Part shown: in pieces, positions 16,563 to 24,561 of the stretch
Layout of the letters: the number at the start of each line of letters is the position of its first letter
How positions within the stretch are numbered: position 1 is the stretch's first letter
Assembly (NCBI RefSeq): GCF_003859795.1
Contig: NZ_RQYI01000003.1
Span: 1 to 64,000, forward strand
Origin: Alloprevotella sp. OH1205_COT-284
GTDB lineage: Bacteria; Bacteroidota; Bacteroidia; Bacteroidales; Bacteroidaceae
Length of the DNA: 64,000 bases
Reading direction: 5' to 3'
The notes under the pieces: generated by a model
The model's database searches: none
What the model saw: only the letters and a program-made list of their open reading frames with translations
Told to the model about the DNA's origin: nothing
Position numbers and translations under genes: made by a program

Positions 16563-17711
16563 CTACGAAGAGGGCGGCGGCGTGGCGGCGGTGGCTTTTC
16601 GGACGGATGCCGAGGGGGCGGAAGGTGAACTTTCGGAAGATTGCGCCAAGCGGCGAATGGCCAAATGATGACCGGCCGCGGCGGCACGTTTGAACCACTC
16701 GACGGCTCGGACGGGGTCGGGCTGTCCCGTCCAACCCTCTTCGAGCCCTTGTCCGATGCGGTAGTGGGCATAAGGGTCTTGCCCCAAGGCATAGGCTTCG
16801 AATGCGTCGCGCAAAGAAATGGGCAGGGGAGGGCAGCCTTTGCGGTGGATGTCGCCCAAGTTGGAGGGGGCGTAGATCAAATCGCCGTGCTCAATGGCCT
16901 GCCCGAACCAATAGGCCGCCCGGCGGCCGTCTTGTTTGACGCCGATGCCCTCTTGATAGAGCGTGCCGATGTCGTTGAGCACCACGCCGTCGGCTTTCCG
17001 CAGGCCGCTCTCGTGGCGGCGTGCGATGTCGAGCAGCAACTCCACGTCGGCTTGCGAGAAACTCTGCCAAGTCACCGATCCGTCCGTTTGCCACGACTTC
17101 ACGCGCCCGATCGACACATGTTGCGGCACATCGGCTTCCAACTCCAACACCTCTTCTCCGTCGGTTTCAAAACCTACTTCGGTGGCTGTTTTCACCTTGT
17201 GGTGGCGGAGCAGATATTGTATGTAGCCGAAGATGCGCGGTGTAGACGACCGATAGCTCGTGCCGACAGTGGCCAATAGCTCGTTGTCGATAAACTGAAA
17301 GGGAACGAGCGGATTGTGCAGATAGTATCGCTTTCCCAAAGATAGATAGACTTTCACATAGGCCACGGCCTCGCCAATGGCTTCGGCCGTCCATGCCTCG
17401 TTGTAGCGTTTGAAGATGTCGGCGATGCCTTTCCCGCAGAGTTGCGCGCTGAGGCAGTCGGCCAAGTAGGGAAAGAGACGATAGTCTTCCCAAGCGGCCA
17501 AACCGTCCATGGAGAGTGTCGTGCCGTTTCGAGGATGTGTCTCGATGCAAAACACGGTGGTGGAGATTTCGGGCTGCCAAACGTAGTAGATTTTTTCGTC
17601 CGGAAAATCGGCACCCTGCGTCCAAGCATATTCCAAGGGAAGGCCGACAGAGGCGATCAGGCGCGGAAGATCGACATTCAGCGGAGAAGAGATGTGCAGC
17701 GTGTGTGTCAT
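16563..17711 (-). CDS. Sel1-repeat protein of unknown function
   Basis: A 382-aa protein, apparently cytoplasmic (no signal peptide). The N-terminal 220 residues are unassigned. The C-terminal part has Sel1/TPR-like helical repeats: LNDIGTLYQEGIGVKQDGRRAAYWFGQAIEHGD, SNLGDIHRKG, and YRIGQGLEEGWTGQPDPVRAVEWFKRAAAAGH. Such repeats mediate protein-protein contacts. The last 25 residues are Ser/Pro/Ala-rich and look unstructured. The ATG at 17711 (MTHTLHISSPLNVDLPRL) was preferred to an in-frame codon 144 bp upstream that lies in AT-rich leader sequence. It converges on the SUI1 gene with only 18 bp between the stops. The 243-bp gap upstream (17712-17954) shows nothing I can support. Confidence 0.75.
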   Translation of the reverse strand: MTHTLHISSPLNVDLPRLIASVGLPLEYAWTQGADFPDEKIYYVWQPEISTTVFCIETHPRNGTTLSMDGLAAWEDYRLFPYLADCLSAQLCGKGIADIFKRYNEAWTAEAIGEAVAYVKVYLSLGKRYYLHNPLVPFQFIDNELLATVGTSYRSSTPRIFGYIQYLLRHHKVKTATEVGFETDGEEVLELEADVPQHVSIGRVKSWQTDGSVTWQSFSQADVELLLDIARRHESGLRKADGVVLNDIGTLYQEGIGVKQDGRRAAYWFGQAIEHGDLIYAPSNLGDIHRKGCPPLPISLRDAFEAYALGQDPYAHYRIGQGLEEGWTGQPDPVRAVEWFKRAAAAGHHLAIRRLAQSSESSPSAPSASVRKATAATPPPSS

Positions 17712-17954
17712 GTCGTGGGAAAACTGAAAGATGAAAAGGCTTTTCGTTGGCGAAAATACTAACTTTCTCGTTTTCGACGGAAAGAGCGGCAGAAAACTTT
17801 TCAAAGAAACTGCGCAGGAAGCCACCGCCACCGCCTCAAAATGCGCCCCGACCAAGCTGTTGATGACGGCTTGATCGATAAAAATGATATTGGGGCAGAT
17901 GCACGATTTTGCGGCGGTCTTCTCTGTCGGCGTGTGCGGTGCAGACCATGAATA

Positions 17955-18000
17955 AAAAAGATCAATCCCCGAACGGCTCTTGGGAGCATTCGGGGATTGA
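17955..18000 (-). terminator. Rho-independent terminator of the 55-aa peptide transcript
   Basis: TCAATCCCCGAA (17962-17973) and TTCGGGGATTGA (17989-18000) form a perfect 12-bp stem. On the minus strand it is followed by TCTTTTTTATT. Confidence 0.9.
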
Positions 18001-18018
18001 CTTTCTGAGCAGGAACGA

Positions 18019-18186
18019 TTACTCTACATCGTCACTCCATGGGCTGTCGTATGACCACTCGGAGGTGTGTTGTTGAAGTTCGTCCATACATTTTTCGCTC
18101 GAAGTGAGCTGTTTGCTCATGGCCATAACGCCTTCGGTTGCGAAAGAGATGACCATCGTTTTCGGGGTTGTATATTGCTTTTTCAT
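18019..18186 (-). CDS. Small Bacteroidales-type peptide (55 aa)
   Basis: This reading frame starts MKKQYTTPKTMVISFATEGV and ends with an acidic, Trp-containing tail (EWSYDSPWSDDVE). The layout MKKxYxxPxTxVxxF, a MAxS motif near 25 and an acidic aromatic C-terminus is common in short, poorly annotated peptides of Prevotella and Bacteroides. It lies 20 bp downstream of the 667-aa secreted protein on the same strand and 19 bp before a strong terminator, so the two genes form a transcription unit. There is no obvious signal peptide. Function unknown. Confidence 0.75.
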   Translation of the reverse strand: MKKQYTTPKTMVISFATEGVMAMSKQLTSSEKCMDELQQHTSEWSYDSPWSDDVE

Positions 18187-18206
18187 GATGATTTTTTTAA
18201 CGTGGA

Positions 18207-20210
18207 TTATTGAACGAATTTCTTGCCGTTACGGAGATAAATGCCTCCTTTCACGGTTTTGGCCACACAGCGACCGCTCAAATCGAATACGGGTGTATTG
18301 TCAGTGGGAGTTTCCACGCTTTCAATGGCGGTGATGTTGTCGAATTCAAGCGTAAAGCCTTGAACACCGGAGTTGGTTTCAGTTTCTACTTGTGCGCGGA
18401 AGCCACGGCAATTCACGCCCTCACCCAAAAGTTTGAACTCCGCATTGGAGAGAACATAAGTGCTCTTGCCTGATGTTTGTGTACGTGTTTTCACGGAGCC
18501 GGTGAAAGCATTATCACTGATAGTTTCCCCTCCGGTGGTTACGGTCAGAGTGCAATCTCCTGTTCCTTTCAAGAAGAAAGGCGTGTTGGCAGGAATTGTT
18601 CCGTTCAAAGCGGTGAGGTTGAGGGTAGAGCCCGAAACAGAGCCTTTATAGGCCGTGGTGCCCTCGCTTACAGACACAGCAACGGGAGTGTAGAAGGTGG
18701 CTTCTCCATTGTGGAGAGTTACGGGAATTTCGGCTACGGATTCAAGTCTGAATTCGCATTTTTCCTGCTTGTTACCCTTTGCAACAGAGTTGTTAGTATT
18801 GTGAGTAAGATAAGTTTCACCACCTTGCAAAGTGTAGGTATCACCGTCTTCGACACGAATGGTCAATGCATCACCGTCGGCAGGAGTACCTCCAAGGTTT
18901 GCATTGTGCAGAGAATAACCATTGCTCAGAGCTACGAGATTCTTTTCCGATTCTCCGTTGTAGTAGAAAATGGTTTGTTCACCTTTGGTTGTACCCATTG
19001 TCAGAGCTGCTCCCTTATCTCCGGCAGTCAGATATTTTCCGGCAGGCCCTTGCAAACGATAGAAACCAGCCTTTAAGCGAGCTTGTGTTTTGGCAGTGTT
19101 CCAATTCTCTTTGGCCTCTGTCAGATTGGTTCCTTCCGAAACTGTAACTCCATCGTTTTGTGCTTTTACGGTAGCGATGGCCGCGTTATAGGCATTTTTC
19201 AAAATCTCTGCGGATTGAACTGTTTCTTCAATATTTTTGAGGTAAAAACGATTACCTTCATCTTCCGTTGTCCAATGATCAATTAGAACATTCTCTTCAC
19301 TCAGATTTATAAAACTATTATTCCCTCCTCCGTTTAGTTGAAGCTTGTAAGCATAGTTATTCATAGGAGTTTGAGCGTTACTTTTTGTCAGGGTGTAGAC
19401 CGGTACAGTAGTCAAGCGATTTCCGGTGCGATAATAGTCAGAGGCAACAAATTTTCCGGCACCATAGCTGTATAAATACTTTACACCGTCATCGGTAATA
19501 ATGGCAAATTTTTGATTAACATCGCCATCATTCCCCGTACCCGTCACATTTTTGAGTTTTCCTCTTTCTGTATCATAGGTAAGAGTGCCGCGGTTGCTTA
19601 TTACACGGAACGGTTTATTTTCATCGAAAGCAGGGTATTCATAATTATCGACCACTTCATAAACCTTAAAAACAGAAAAACCTCCTTGTCCAGACAGCCA
19701 CTTTGGTGCGGCATTGGTACGTTGACAGTTGAAAAAACAGTTATTTGCCACAGATTCTACAAAGCGTACATAAGTAGCGGTATTATCAAGCAGAGAAGTA
19801 TTCCACGCGACATTCTCTTTTGCGACATTATTTGCCGTAAAAAGTGCAGCTTCACTTTGATTGTCGGTCATGGCAACTAAGGAACCCGACCATGAGCCTT
19901 GTGGTTTTTTGATGTATTGGTTAGCTCCTACATTTTTTAAACGAAACTTATCCCCGGCAACTTCCACCTTAAATGTTGTGGTCGCTCCAAGAAAAGTAGG
20001 AGATCCCACAGATGCACCTTTTACATAATTTGAATTATTCGCATCATTGGCTTTGATGGCAATGAGCTTGCCATCAGTAATTTGTTCTTTCAATATCTCG
20101 TTTGTTATTGTATAGGCCATGGAGGGTTGTCCCCACGTTGGAAGGGTCAATCCAAACAGCATTAACAGGGCGAGACCAAAGAACCCCCTCGAAAAAAACT
20201 TTTTTCTCAT
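18207..20210 (-). CDS. Large secreted protein with repeated beta-rich domains and conserved C-terminal tail
   Basis: A 667-aa protein with a signal peptide (residues 1-27, ending LPTWG). Its body has several ricin- or lectin-like beta segments (FKVEVAGDKFRLKNVGANQYIKK; LKAGFYRLQGPAGKYLTAGDKGAALTMG; YSLHNANLGG). The C-terminus ends PVFDLSGRCVAKTVKGGIYLRNGKKFVQ, a tail common in Prevotella secreted proteins that resembles a shortened sorting domain. The gene is more AT-rich than its neighbours, which may indicate a different origin or relaxed selection. It has its own strong promoter and shares a terminator with the 55-aa peptide. A surface or extracellular carbohydrate-binding role is plausible but not proven. 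Confidence 0.72.
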   Translation of the reverse strand: MRKKFFSRGFFGLALLMLFGLTLPTWGQPSMAYTITNEILKEQITDGKLIAIKANDANNSNYVKGASVGSPTFLGATTTFKVEVAGDKFRLKNVGANQYIKKPQGSWSGSLVAMTDNQSEAALFTANNVAKENVAWNTSLLDNTATYVRFVESVANNCFFNCQRTNAAPKWLSGQGGFSVFKVYEVVDNYEYPAFDENKPFRVISNRGTLTYDTERGKLKNVTGTGNDGDVNQKFAIITDDGVKYLYSYGAGKFVASDYYRTGNRLTTVPVYTLTKSNAQTPMNNYAYKLQLNGGGNNSFINLSEENVLIDHWTTEDEGNRFYLKNIEETVQSAEILKNAYNAAIATVKAQNDGVTVSEGTNLTEAKENWNTAKTQARLKAGFYRLQGPAGKYLTAGDKGAALTMGTTKGEQTIFYYNGESEKNLVALSNGYSLHNANLGGTPADGDALTIRVEDGDTYTLQGGETYLTHNTNNSVAKGNKQEKCEFRLESVAEIPVTLHNGEATFYTPVAVSVSEGTTAYKGSVSGSTLNLTALNGTIPANTPFFLKGTGDCTLTVTTGGETISDNAFTGSVKTRTQTSGKSTYVLSNAEFKLLGEGVNCRGFRAQVETETNSGVQGFTLEFDNITAIESVETPTDNTPVFDLSGRCVAKTVKGGIYLRNGKKFVQ

Positions 20211-20320
20211 GATTTTGTGGTTTTGAAAATGTAATAAAGAATGTGATGTAAGACAAAGCCGGCGGCACGGAAAAGCGTTTGCTCCGGCAGAGGAAAAAGG
20301 ATAACCCTCTCTTTGCGAGC

Positions 20321-20352
20321 CAAAGATAGTTAAACGTCACTTAACGGCCAAA
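20321..20352 (-). promoter_or_regulatory. Promoter of the secreted protein-small peptide unit
   Basis: On the minus strand TTTG (20352-20349), 20 bp, then TATCTTTG (20328-20321): an exact Bacteroidetes promoter. The leader before the ATG is about 110 nt. Confidence 0.8.
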
Positions 20353-20527
20353 CTTTAAGCTTTGTTTTTTGTTTTTATGTCGTGTTTTCTCAAATAATGC
20401 CACTTTTGATATATTAATTTCGCATAAATGGATAGAGGAAAGTTTTTGACCTTTCGTTTTGCTGAACGGAGTTTCTATTTGAAGTTGTTGCTTGGCGAGA
20501 AAAACATTGCGTATCGTCAAGGAGGAT

Positions 20528-20558
20528 TTTGTTTGTTGCCACGAAAAGCATATTTTTG
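20528..20558 (+). promoter_or_regulatory. Promoter of the YitT-family gene
   Basis: TTTG (20528-20531), 19 bp, then TATTTTTG (20551-20558). The start codon is 40 bp downstream. The rest of the divergent region (20353-20527) shows no other feature. Confidence 0.65.
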
Positions 20559-20597
20559 CGGCTCATCGTTTTATTTCTTTATTTCAAATCTTCATTT

Positions 20598-21608
20598 ATG
20601 CCAACAACATTGTGGTTTTATTTTCGCGAGGCTATGCAGCCCGAAACGTTGAAGTCGATTGGCGGAATACTTCTCGGTTGTTTCGTGGCTGCCGTGGGCA
20701 TTGTCTTTTTTGTCAGTCCTTATGGTCTTGTGCCGGGCGGCGTGTTTGGCATTTGCATCGTGCTCCATGCCTTGTTGCCTGTTTTTCCGATAGGGATTTA
20801 TGCGTTGCTCATACAAGTTCCGCTATTGTTGGTGTCTACTCTGATTTTGGGCGGCCGGCTCGGACTTCGCACACTCATCTCTGTTTTTGCTCTTCCGATC
20901 ATGGTCGATTTGCTTTCGCTTTGGGCTTATCCCGATGCCGAGGCATTGCGTAAGCTCGACCCTTCGCGCATTTTGGGCGGTAGACTCGATATGTCGGAAG
21001 ATTTGATTGTCAGCAGTTTGATAGGAGGTGCACTTGTGGGAATAGGCACGGGATTGATCATTCGGCAGAAAGCATCAAGTGGTGGCAGTGATGTGATCGC
21101 GATGCTTGTACACAAACTCACCTCATTTCGTTTTTCCAATTGTTTGATGGCCGTGGACGGTTCGATTGTGTTGGCCGGCCTTGTGGTGATCGGCATGGGG
21201 TTCGGCCTTGCTGAGGGAGAAAGTGTGAGCTCGCGTTCGTGGATGCTGTCGTTTTATTCTCTGATCACGATGTATGTGCTCAACCGCAGCATCTCGATGT
21301 TGTTGAGCGGTGCCAAAGACTGCATGCTCGTACACATCATTTGCACGGAGGAAGACGCCTGCGTGTTGCGAAACTGGGTGCTGACGACGCTCGACCGAAC
21401 CGCCACTTGCACGCGCGCCAGCGGTTTGTATAGCGAGAAAGGAAAGGAGATTTTGCTCATGGTGGTGCGCGACAAGGAGTTGCCCGCCATTACCGACGGC
21501 GTCAAACGGCTCGCTCCGGAGAGTTTCGTCGTCATTACAGACGCCTATGATGTATATGGCTTTCGGTGGAAAGAGTTGCCCGACGCCGATACTTTTCGTC
21601 CTTTATGA
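20598..21608 (+). CDS. YitT-family membrane protein (DUF161 + DUF2179)
   Basis: A 336-aa protein. The first 230 residues contain five or six membrane helices with family motifs GILLGCFVAAVGIVFFVSP, LVPGGVFGI, ASSGGSDVIAMLVHKLT and FSLITMYVLNR-like helices. The cytoplasmic C-terminal DUF2179 domain follows (HIICTEEDACVLRNWVLTTLDRTATCTRASGLYSEKG). The function of YitT proteins is not firmly established; DUF2179 is a small alpha/beta domain thought to bind a regulator or ligand. ATG 20598 was chosen over one at 20529 because it gives the usual N-terminus and leaves room for the promoter. It converges on the FNT-like gene with a shared strong terminator. Confidence 0.88.
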   Translation: MPTTLWFYFREAMQPETLKSIGGILLGCFVAAVGIVFFVSPYGLVPGGVFGICIVLHALLPVFPIGIYALLIQVPLLLVSTLILGGRLGLRTLISVFALPIMVDLLSLWAYPDAEALRKLDPSRILGGRLDMSEDLIVSSLIGGALVGIGTGLIIRQKASSGGSDVIAMLVHKLTSFRFSNCLMAVDGSIVLAGLVVIGMGFGLAEGESVSSRSWMLSFYSLITMYVLNRSISMLLSGAKDCMLVHIICTEEDACVLRNWVLTTLDRTATCTRASGLYSEKGKEILLMVVRDKELPAITDGVKRLAPESFVVITDAYDVYGFRWKELPDADTFRPL

Positions 21609-21614
21609 GAAAAA

Positions 21615-21658
21615 CGACCGCCGCTTGCGATGCTCCGAGGCACTACAAGCGGCGGTCG
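21615..21658. terminator. Bidirectional terminator between yitT and the FNT-like gene
   Basis: CGACCGCCGCTTG (21615-21627) pairs perfectly with CAAGCGGCGGTCG (21646-21658). The T-run lies on the minus-strand side (TTTTTCTC), so it best serves the FNT-like gene and possibly also yitT. Confidence 0.8.
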
Positions 21659-21689
21659 AAAGTATTGTGGCGGCGTCCTTCGCGAGGCG

Positions 21690-22322
21690 TCAAGAAGCCT
21701 TCGGGGCGGCCGGAGCCATGGGGTCGAAAGGTTTTGGGAAAAGGCGCGGCAGGTTGCAGCCGATGAAGTTGCCCACGGTGATAGCCGGCAGATAGAGCAG
21801 GAGGCTGTCGATGTTGCAGAGGAGGAAATCGGTGGGGCAGGTGAGGATGTAGAACGTGTCGGCCATGCAGTGGGGAAAGCCGCAGAGAATGAAGAGCGGC
21901 ACGCCGAAGAGCAATGGCAGGAAGTTGTTGCGATAGCCGAAGGTGACGGCCACGGTCATGATGACGCCGCAGGCGATGGAGAGCAGACCGCTATTGAGAA
22001 TGCCGTTGGCCAAACGTTTCTCGATGATGTGTTGGGCAGCTTCGTTGATGGGCATGGAAGAGGCTCGCGTGAGCAGTGCGACGAGCAGGCAGCCGATGGC
22101 GTTGTAGAGGAAAATGGCGGCCAACTGTCCGCCCTCGTTGCGATGAATGAAACCGGCACGGCTGGTGTAGAGTTTGAGCCGATAGCCCACGATGCTGAGC
22201 AGACCGAATGTAAAAAGAACTGCGCCGGGCACACCACCCACCGCCAAATAAGCGAAACCGGCCAAACCGATGGCAGCACCTGCCGCCACCGACACACGGA
22301 AAAGATCGAAATGTGTTTGCAT
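21690..22322 (-). CDS. Formate/nitrite transporter (FNT)-like channel protein
   Basis: A 210-aa membrane protein with about six hydrophobic segments. Features shared with the FNT family are RVSVAAGAAIGLAGFAYLAVGG near the N-terminus, a central QLAAIFLYNAIGCLL helix, and the last helix AITVGNFIGCNLP, which resembles the FNT TxGNxxGG motif. It is shorter than most FNT proteins (about 260-280 aa), with a compressed C-terminus. A role in short-chain monocarboxylate or nitrite flux is likely from family knowledge, but the substrate is uncertain. Bacteroidales commonly carry this short form. Confidence 0.65.
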   Translation of the reverse strand: MQTHFDLFRVSVAAGAAIGLAGFAYLAVGGVPGAVLFTFGLLSIVGYRLKLYTSRAGFIHRNEGGQLAAIFLYNAIGCLLVALLTRASSMPINEAAQHIIEKRLANGILNSGLLSIACGVIMTVAVTFGYRNNFLPLLFGVPLFILCGFPHCMADTFYILTCPTDFLLCNIDSLLLYLPAITVGNFIGCNLPRLFPKPFDPMAPAAPKAS

Positions 22323-22444
22323 AGAGCGAGATGGAAGTTTTGAAAAGGGCGACGCCCCAATGTGGCAAATTGATAAATGCGCACAAAATTACGAAAAAAC
22401 GAAGAAATCGGGCGGGCATGCAGGAAGAAATCGGGCGAAAAGCA

Positions 22445-22452
22445 TATTTTTG
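22445..22452 (+). promoter_or_regulatory. -7 box directly in front of ogt
   Basis: TATTTTTG ends only 5 bp before the ATG at 22458. If this box is used, transcription starts at or within a few bases of the start codon, giving a leaderless or nearly leaderless mRNA. Confidence 0.5.
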
Positions 22453-22457
22453 TATTC

Positions 22458-22985
22458 ATGATTGATATGAACGACTGTCAGAAACATTTGTATGTTTCGC
22501 CGTTGGGCGATTTGCTGTTGGCCGGAAACGGAGCTGTGCTGAAAGGAGTTTGGTTTGAAGGACAGAAACATTTTCCGACCGCTGCGGAGAAATGGCCATG
22601 GGCTGCGGAGCATGTGCCTTTCGTGCGGCATACGTGCAAGTGGCTTGATGCTTATTTCGGAGGTGAAGCGTTGCCTCTTTTCCCCTTGTTGCAACCCGTC
22701 GGCACGGCATTTGAACGTATCGTTTGGGAGGAGCTTCTTCTGATTCCCGAAGGCAAGACCATGAGCTACAAAGCCGTGGCGGAACGTGTGGCGACCCGAC
22801 AGGATAAAAGCACGGCGGCGATACGTGCGGTGGCGGGTGCCATTGGACGAAATCCGATTTCTCTGCTCATTCCCTGCCACAGAGTGGTGGCCGCCGACGG
22901 TACGTTGCGCGGCTATGCCGGCGGTTTGTGGCGCAAGGCGGCGTTGCTCGCCCTCGAAACCGAACGAGTGAGAAGAATGGAGTGA
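22458..22985 (+). CDS. ogt: Methylated-DNA--protein-cysteine S-methyltransferase
   Basis: A 175-aa suicide repair protein that moves the methyl group of O6-methylguanine to its own cysteine. The active site is LIPCHRVVAADG (cysteine about 144), and the DNA-binding helix IPEGKTMSYKAVAERVA precedes it. The N-terminal domain (YVSPLGDLLLAGNGAVLKGVWFEGQKH) is of normal Ogt type; there is no Ada domain. The in-frame ATG at 22467 (MNDCQKHLY) is the alternative start and would leave a 9-nt leader after the -7 box. An upstream extension that would cross the promoter was rejected. Confidence 0.93.
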   Translation: MIDMNDCQKHLYVSPLGDLLLAGNGAVLKGVWFEGQKHFPTAAEKWPWAAEHVPFVRHTCKWLDAYFGGEALPLFPLLQPVGTAFERIVWEELLLIPEGKTMSYKAVAERVATRQDKSTAAIRAVAGAIGRNPISLLIPCHRVVAADGTLRGYAGGLWRKAALLALETERVRRME

Positions 22986-23149
22986 GGCCGCCGTTGCCGC
23001 TTTTTCTATCTTTAAGGCAGAAAGCTTTATCTCAAAGGTAAGGAAAACCACCTCCTGATCAATCGGAAAAGGTGCCTCCCGAAGAGGATTGTTGAAGGAG
23101 GATTGCAGGATTTATTCGTGTAAAAGCATTCACTATCAGCGAAAACCAT

Positions 23150-23157
23150 TATCTTTG
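23150..23157 (+). promoter_or_regulatory. -7 element of the DUF4143 ATPase gene
   Basis: TATCTTTG, with no clear TTTG at the usual distance upstream. It lies 70 bp before the start codon, with the palindrome at 23187-23204 in between. Confidence 0.45.
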
Positions 23158-23186
23158 CAAACGAACGAACATTTTTACTCGCCGGA

Positions 23187-23204
23187 TTGAACATTTTTGT
23201 TCAA
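23187..23204. promoter_or_regulatory. Perfect 18-bp inverted repeat upstream of the DUF4143 ATPase
   Basis: TTGAACA and TGTTCAA flank a TTTT centre. A partial copy (GAACATTTT) lies 20 bp upstream. The position between the -7 box and the start codon suits an operator or a leader hairpin. Confidence 0.55.
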
Positions 23205-23226
23205 ACGGATAAACATTCTATGGATA

Positions 23227-24417
23227 ATGGGATATAAAAGAGCACAGTATTCGGAAGTCATGACGCGCATCAACGAACCTCGCAGCAAGATGCAGGTCGT
23301 TGTCGGACCGCGTCAGGTAGGCAAATCCACCTTGATGGGTCAAGTGCTTGACGCTTGCGAGTTGCCCTATGACAGCTATTCGGCCGATGATGTCGTAGGT
23401 GCATCAGCCGACTGGTTGGCCGGTATCTGGCAAACTGCCCGTATGCGTATGGATATGCGTGGGGAGGGGAAGCGCCTATTAGTGGTAGATGAAATACAAA
23501 AGATAACCAATTGGAGTGAAACCGTAAAGGCGGAATGGGATCGAGACACTCGTGAAAAGCGAGGACTCGCAGTCGTCCTATTGGGTTCATCACGCATGTT
23601 GATAGAAAAGGGGCTCACCGAATCATTGGCCGGCCGATATGAGCTGATTCGACTGACGCATTGGAGCTTTCCCGAAATGAAAGAATGCTTCGGTTGGAAC
23701 CTCTACCAATATGTTTATTTCGGCGGATACCCCGGTGCTGCTGATTATATCGCTGATGAACGCCGCTGGAGAAACTACGTAAAAGACGCCTTGATTGAGC
23801 CATCCATCTCCAAGGATGTGCTGATGGATACTAAAATCATGAAGCCCCAGCTACTTCGCCAATTGTTTGAACTTGGCAGTAGTTATAGTGGTGAATTATT
23901 GTCGCTGACCAAGGTGGCTGCCCAGTTGCAAGACGCAGGCAATGTCACCACATTGGCCGGCTACCTTCATCTGCTGGACGAATGTGGTTTGCTGTGTGGT
24001 TTGCAGAAGTATGCAGAGGATGATGCTCGCAAATATAACTCGATTCCTAAATTTCAAGTTCACAATAATGCCCTGCGCAATGTGTATGCAGACAAGGATT
24101 ACATGGAGATGGCAGAAGATCCAAACGCTTGGGGGCGTTATGTGGAATCCGCCGTAGGAGCCTATATCGTGAGTCAAGCACAGATTTGTGATTATAAAGC
24201 TTATTATTGGCGTGACAGCCACGACGAAGTGGACTTTGTGCTTCATAGAAGAGAGAAGACAATCGCCATTGAGGTTAAAAGTGGAAGACGCACCACCAAC
24301 AAAGGCCTGCCTAAATTTGAGAAGGCTTACCACCCGCATCGCGCCTTTGTGGTTGGTTCCGGAGGCTTGTCATTTGAAGAGTTCTTATCCATGGATTTGA
24401 ATTTGCTCTTCAAATAG
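23227..24417 (+). CDS. AAA ATPase with C-terminal DUF4143 domain
   Basis: A 396-aa protein. The N-terminal AAA domain has Walker A GPRQVGKST (27-35) and Walker B RLLVVDEIQKI; an arginine-rich LLGSSRMLI sensor segment follows. The C-terminal DUF4143 region has a nuclease-like core DEVDFVLHRREKTIAIEVKSGR, reminiscent of PD-(D/E)xK folds. This family is widespread in Bacteroidetes; its role is unproven, and links to defence or DNA metabolism are speculative. The ATG at 23227 was chosen because MGYKRAQYSEVMTRINEPR is the family start. It has its own promoter and stands apart from its neighbours, consistent with a gene moved as a unit. Confidence 0.85.
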   Translation: MGYKRAQYSEVMTRINEPRSKMQVVVGPRQVGKSTLMGQVLDACELPYDSYSADDVVGASADWLAGIWQTARMRMDMRGEGKRLLVVDEIQKITNWSETVKAEWDRDTREKRGLAVVLLGSSRMLIEKGLTESLAGRYELIRLTHWSFPEMKECFGWNLYQYVYFGGYPGAADYIADERRWRNYVKDALIEPSISKDVLMDTKIMKPQLLRQLFELGSSYSGELLSLTKVAAQLQDAGNVTTLAGYLHLLDECGLLCGLQKYAEDDARKYNSIPKFQVHNNALRNVYADKDYMEMAEDPNAWGRYVESAVGAYIVSQAQICDYKAYYWRDSHDEVDFVLHRREKTIAIEVKSGRRTTNKGLPKFEKAYHPHRAFVVGSGGLSFEEFLSMDLNLLFK

Positions 24418-24502
24418 TTGTATATATAAGGAGTGCCACATCATCGGTGAGACTCTACGTTGTGGGGCTTTATTTATTGGCATTCGGCGTTTTCGCTTCC
24501 CT

Positions 24503-24537
24503 TTTGATGCTTACCACACAAAAAAGCCGTAACTTTG
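24503..24537 (+). promoter_or_regulatory. Promoter of the RlmD-type methyltransferase gene
   Basis: TTTG (24503-24506) and TAACTTTG (24530-24537) are 23 bp apart, slightly wide. The ATG is 24 bp after the -7 box. Confidence 0.5.
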
Positions 24538-24561
24538 CCACAGAAATATAGACAACAATAT

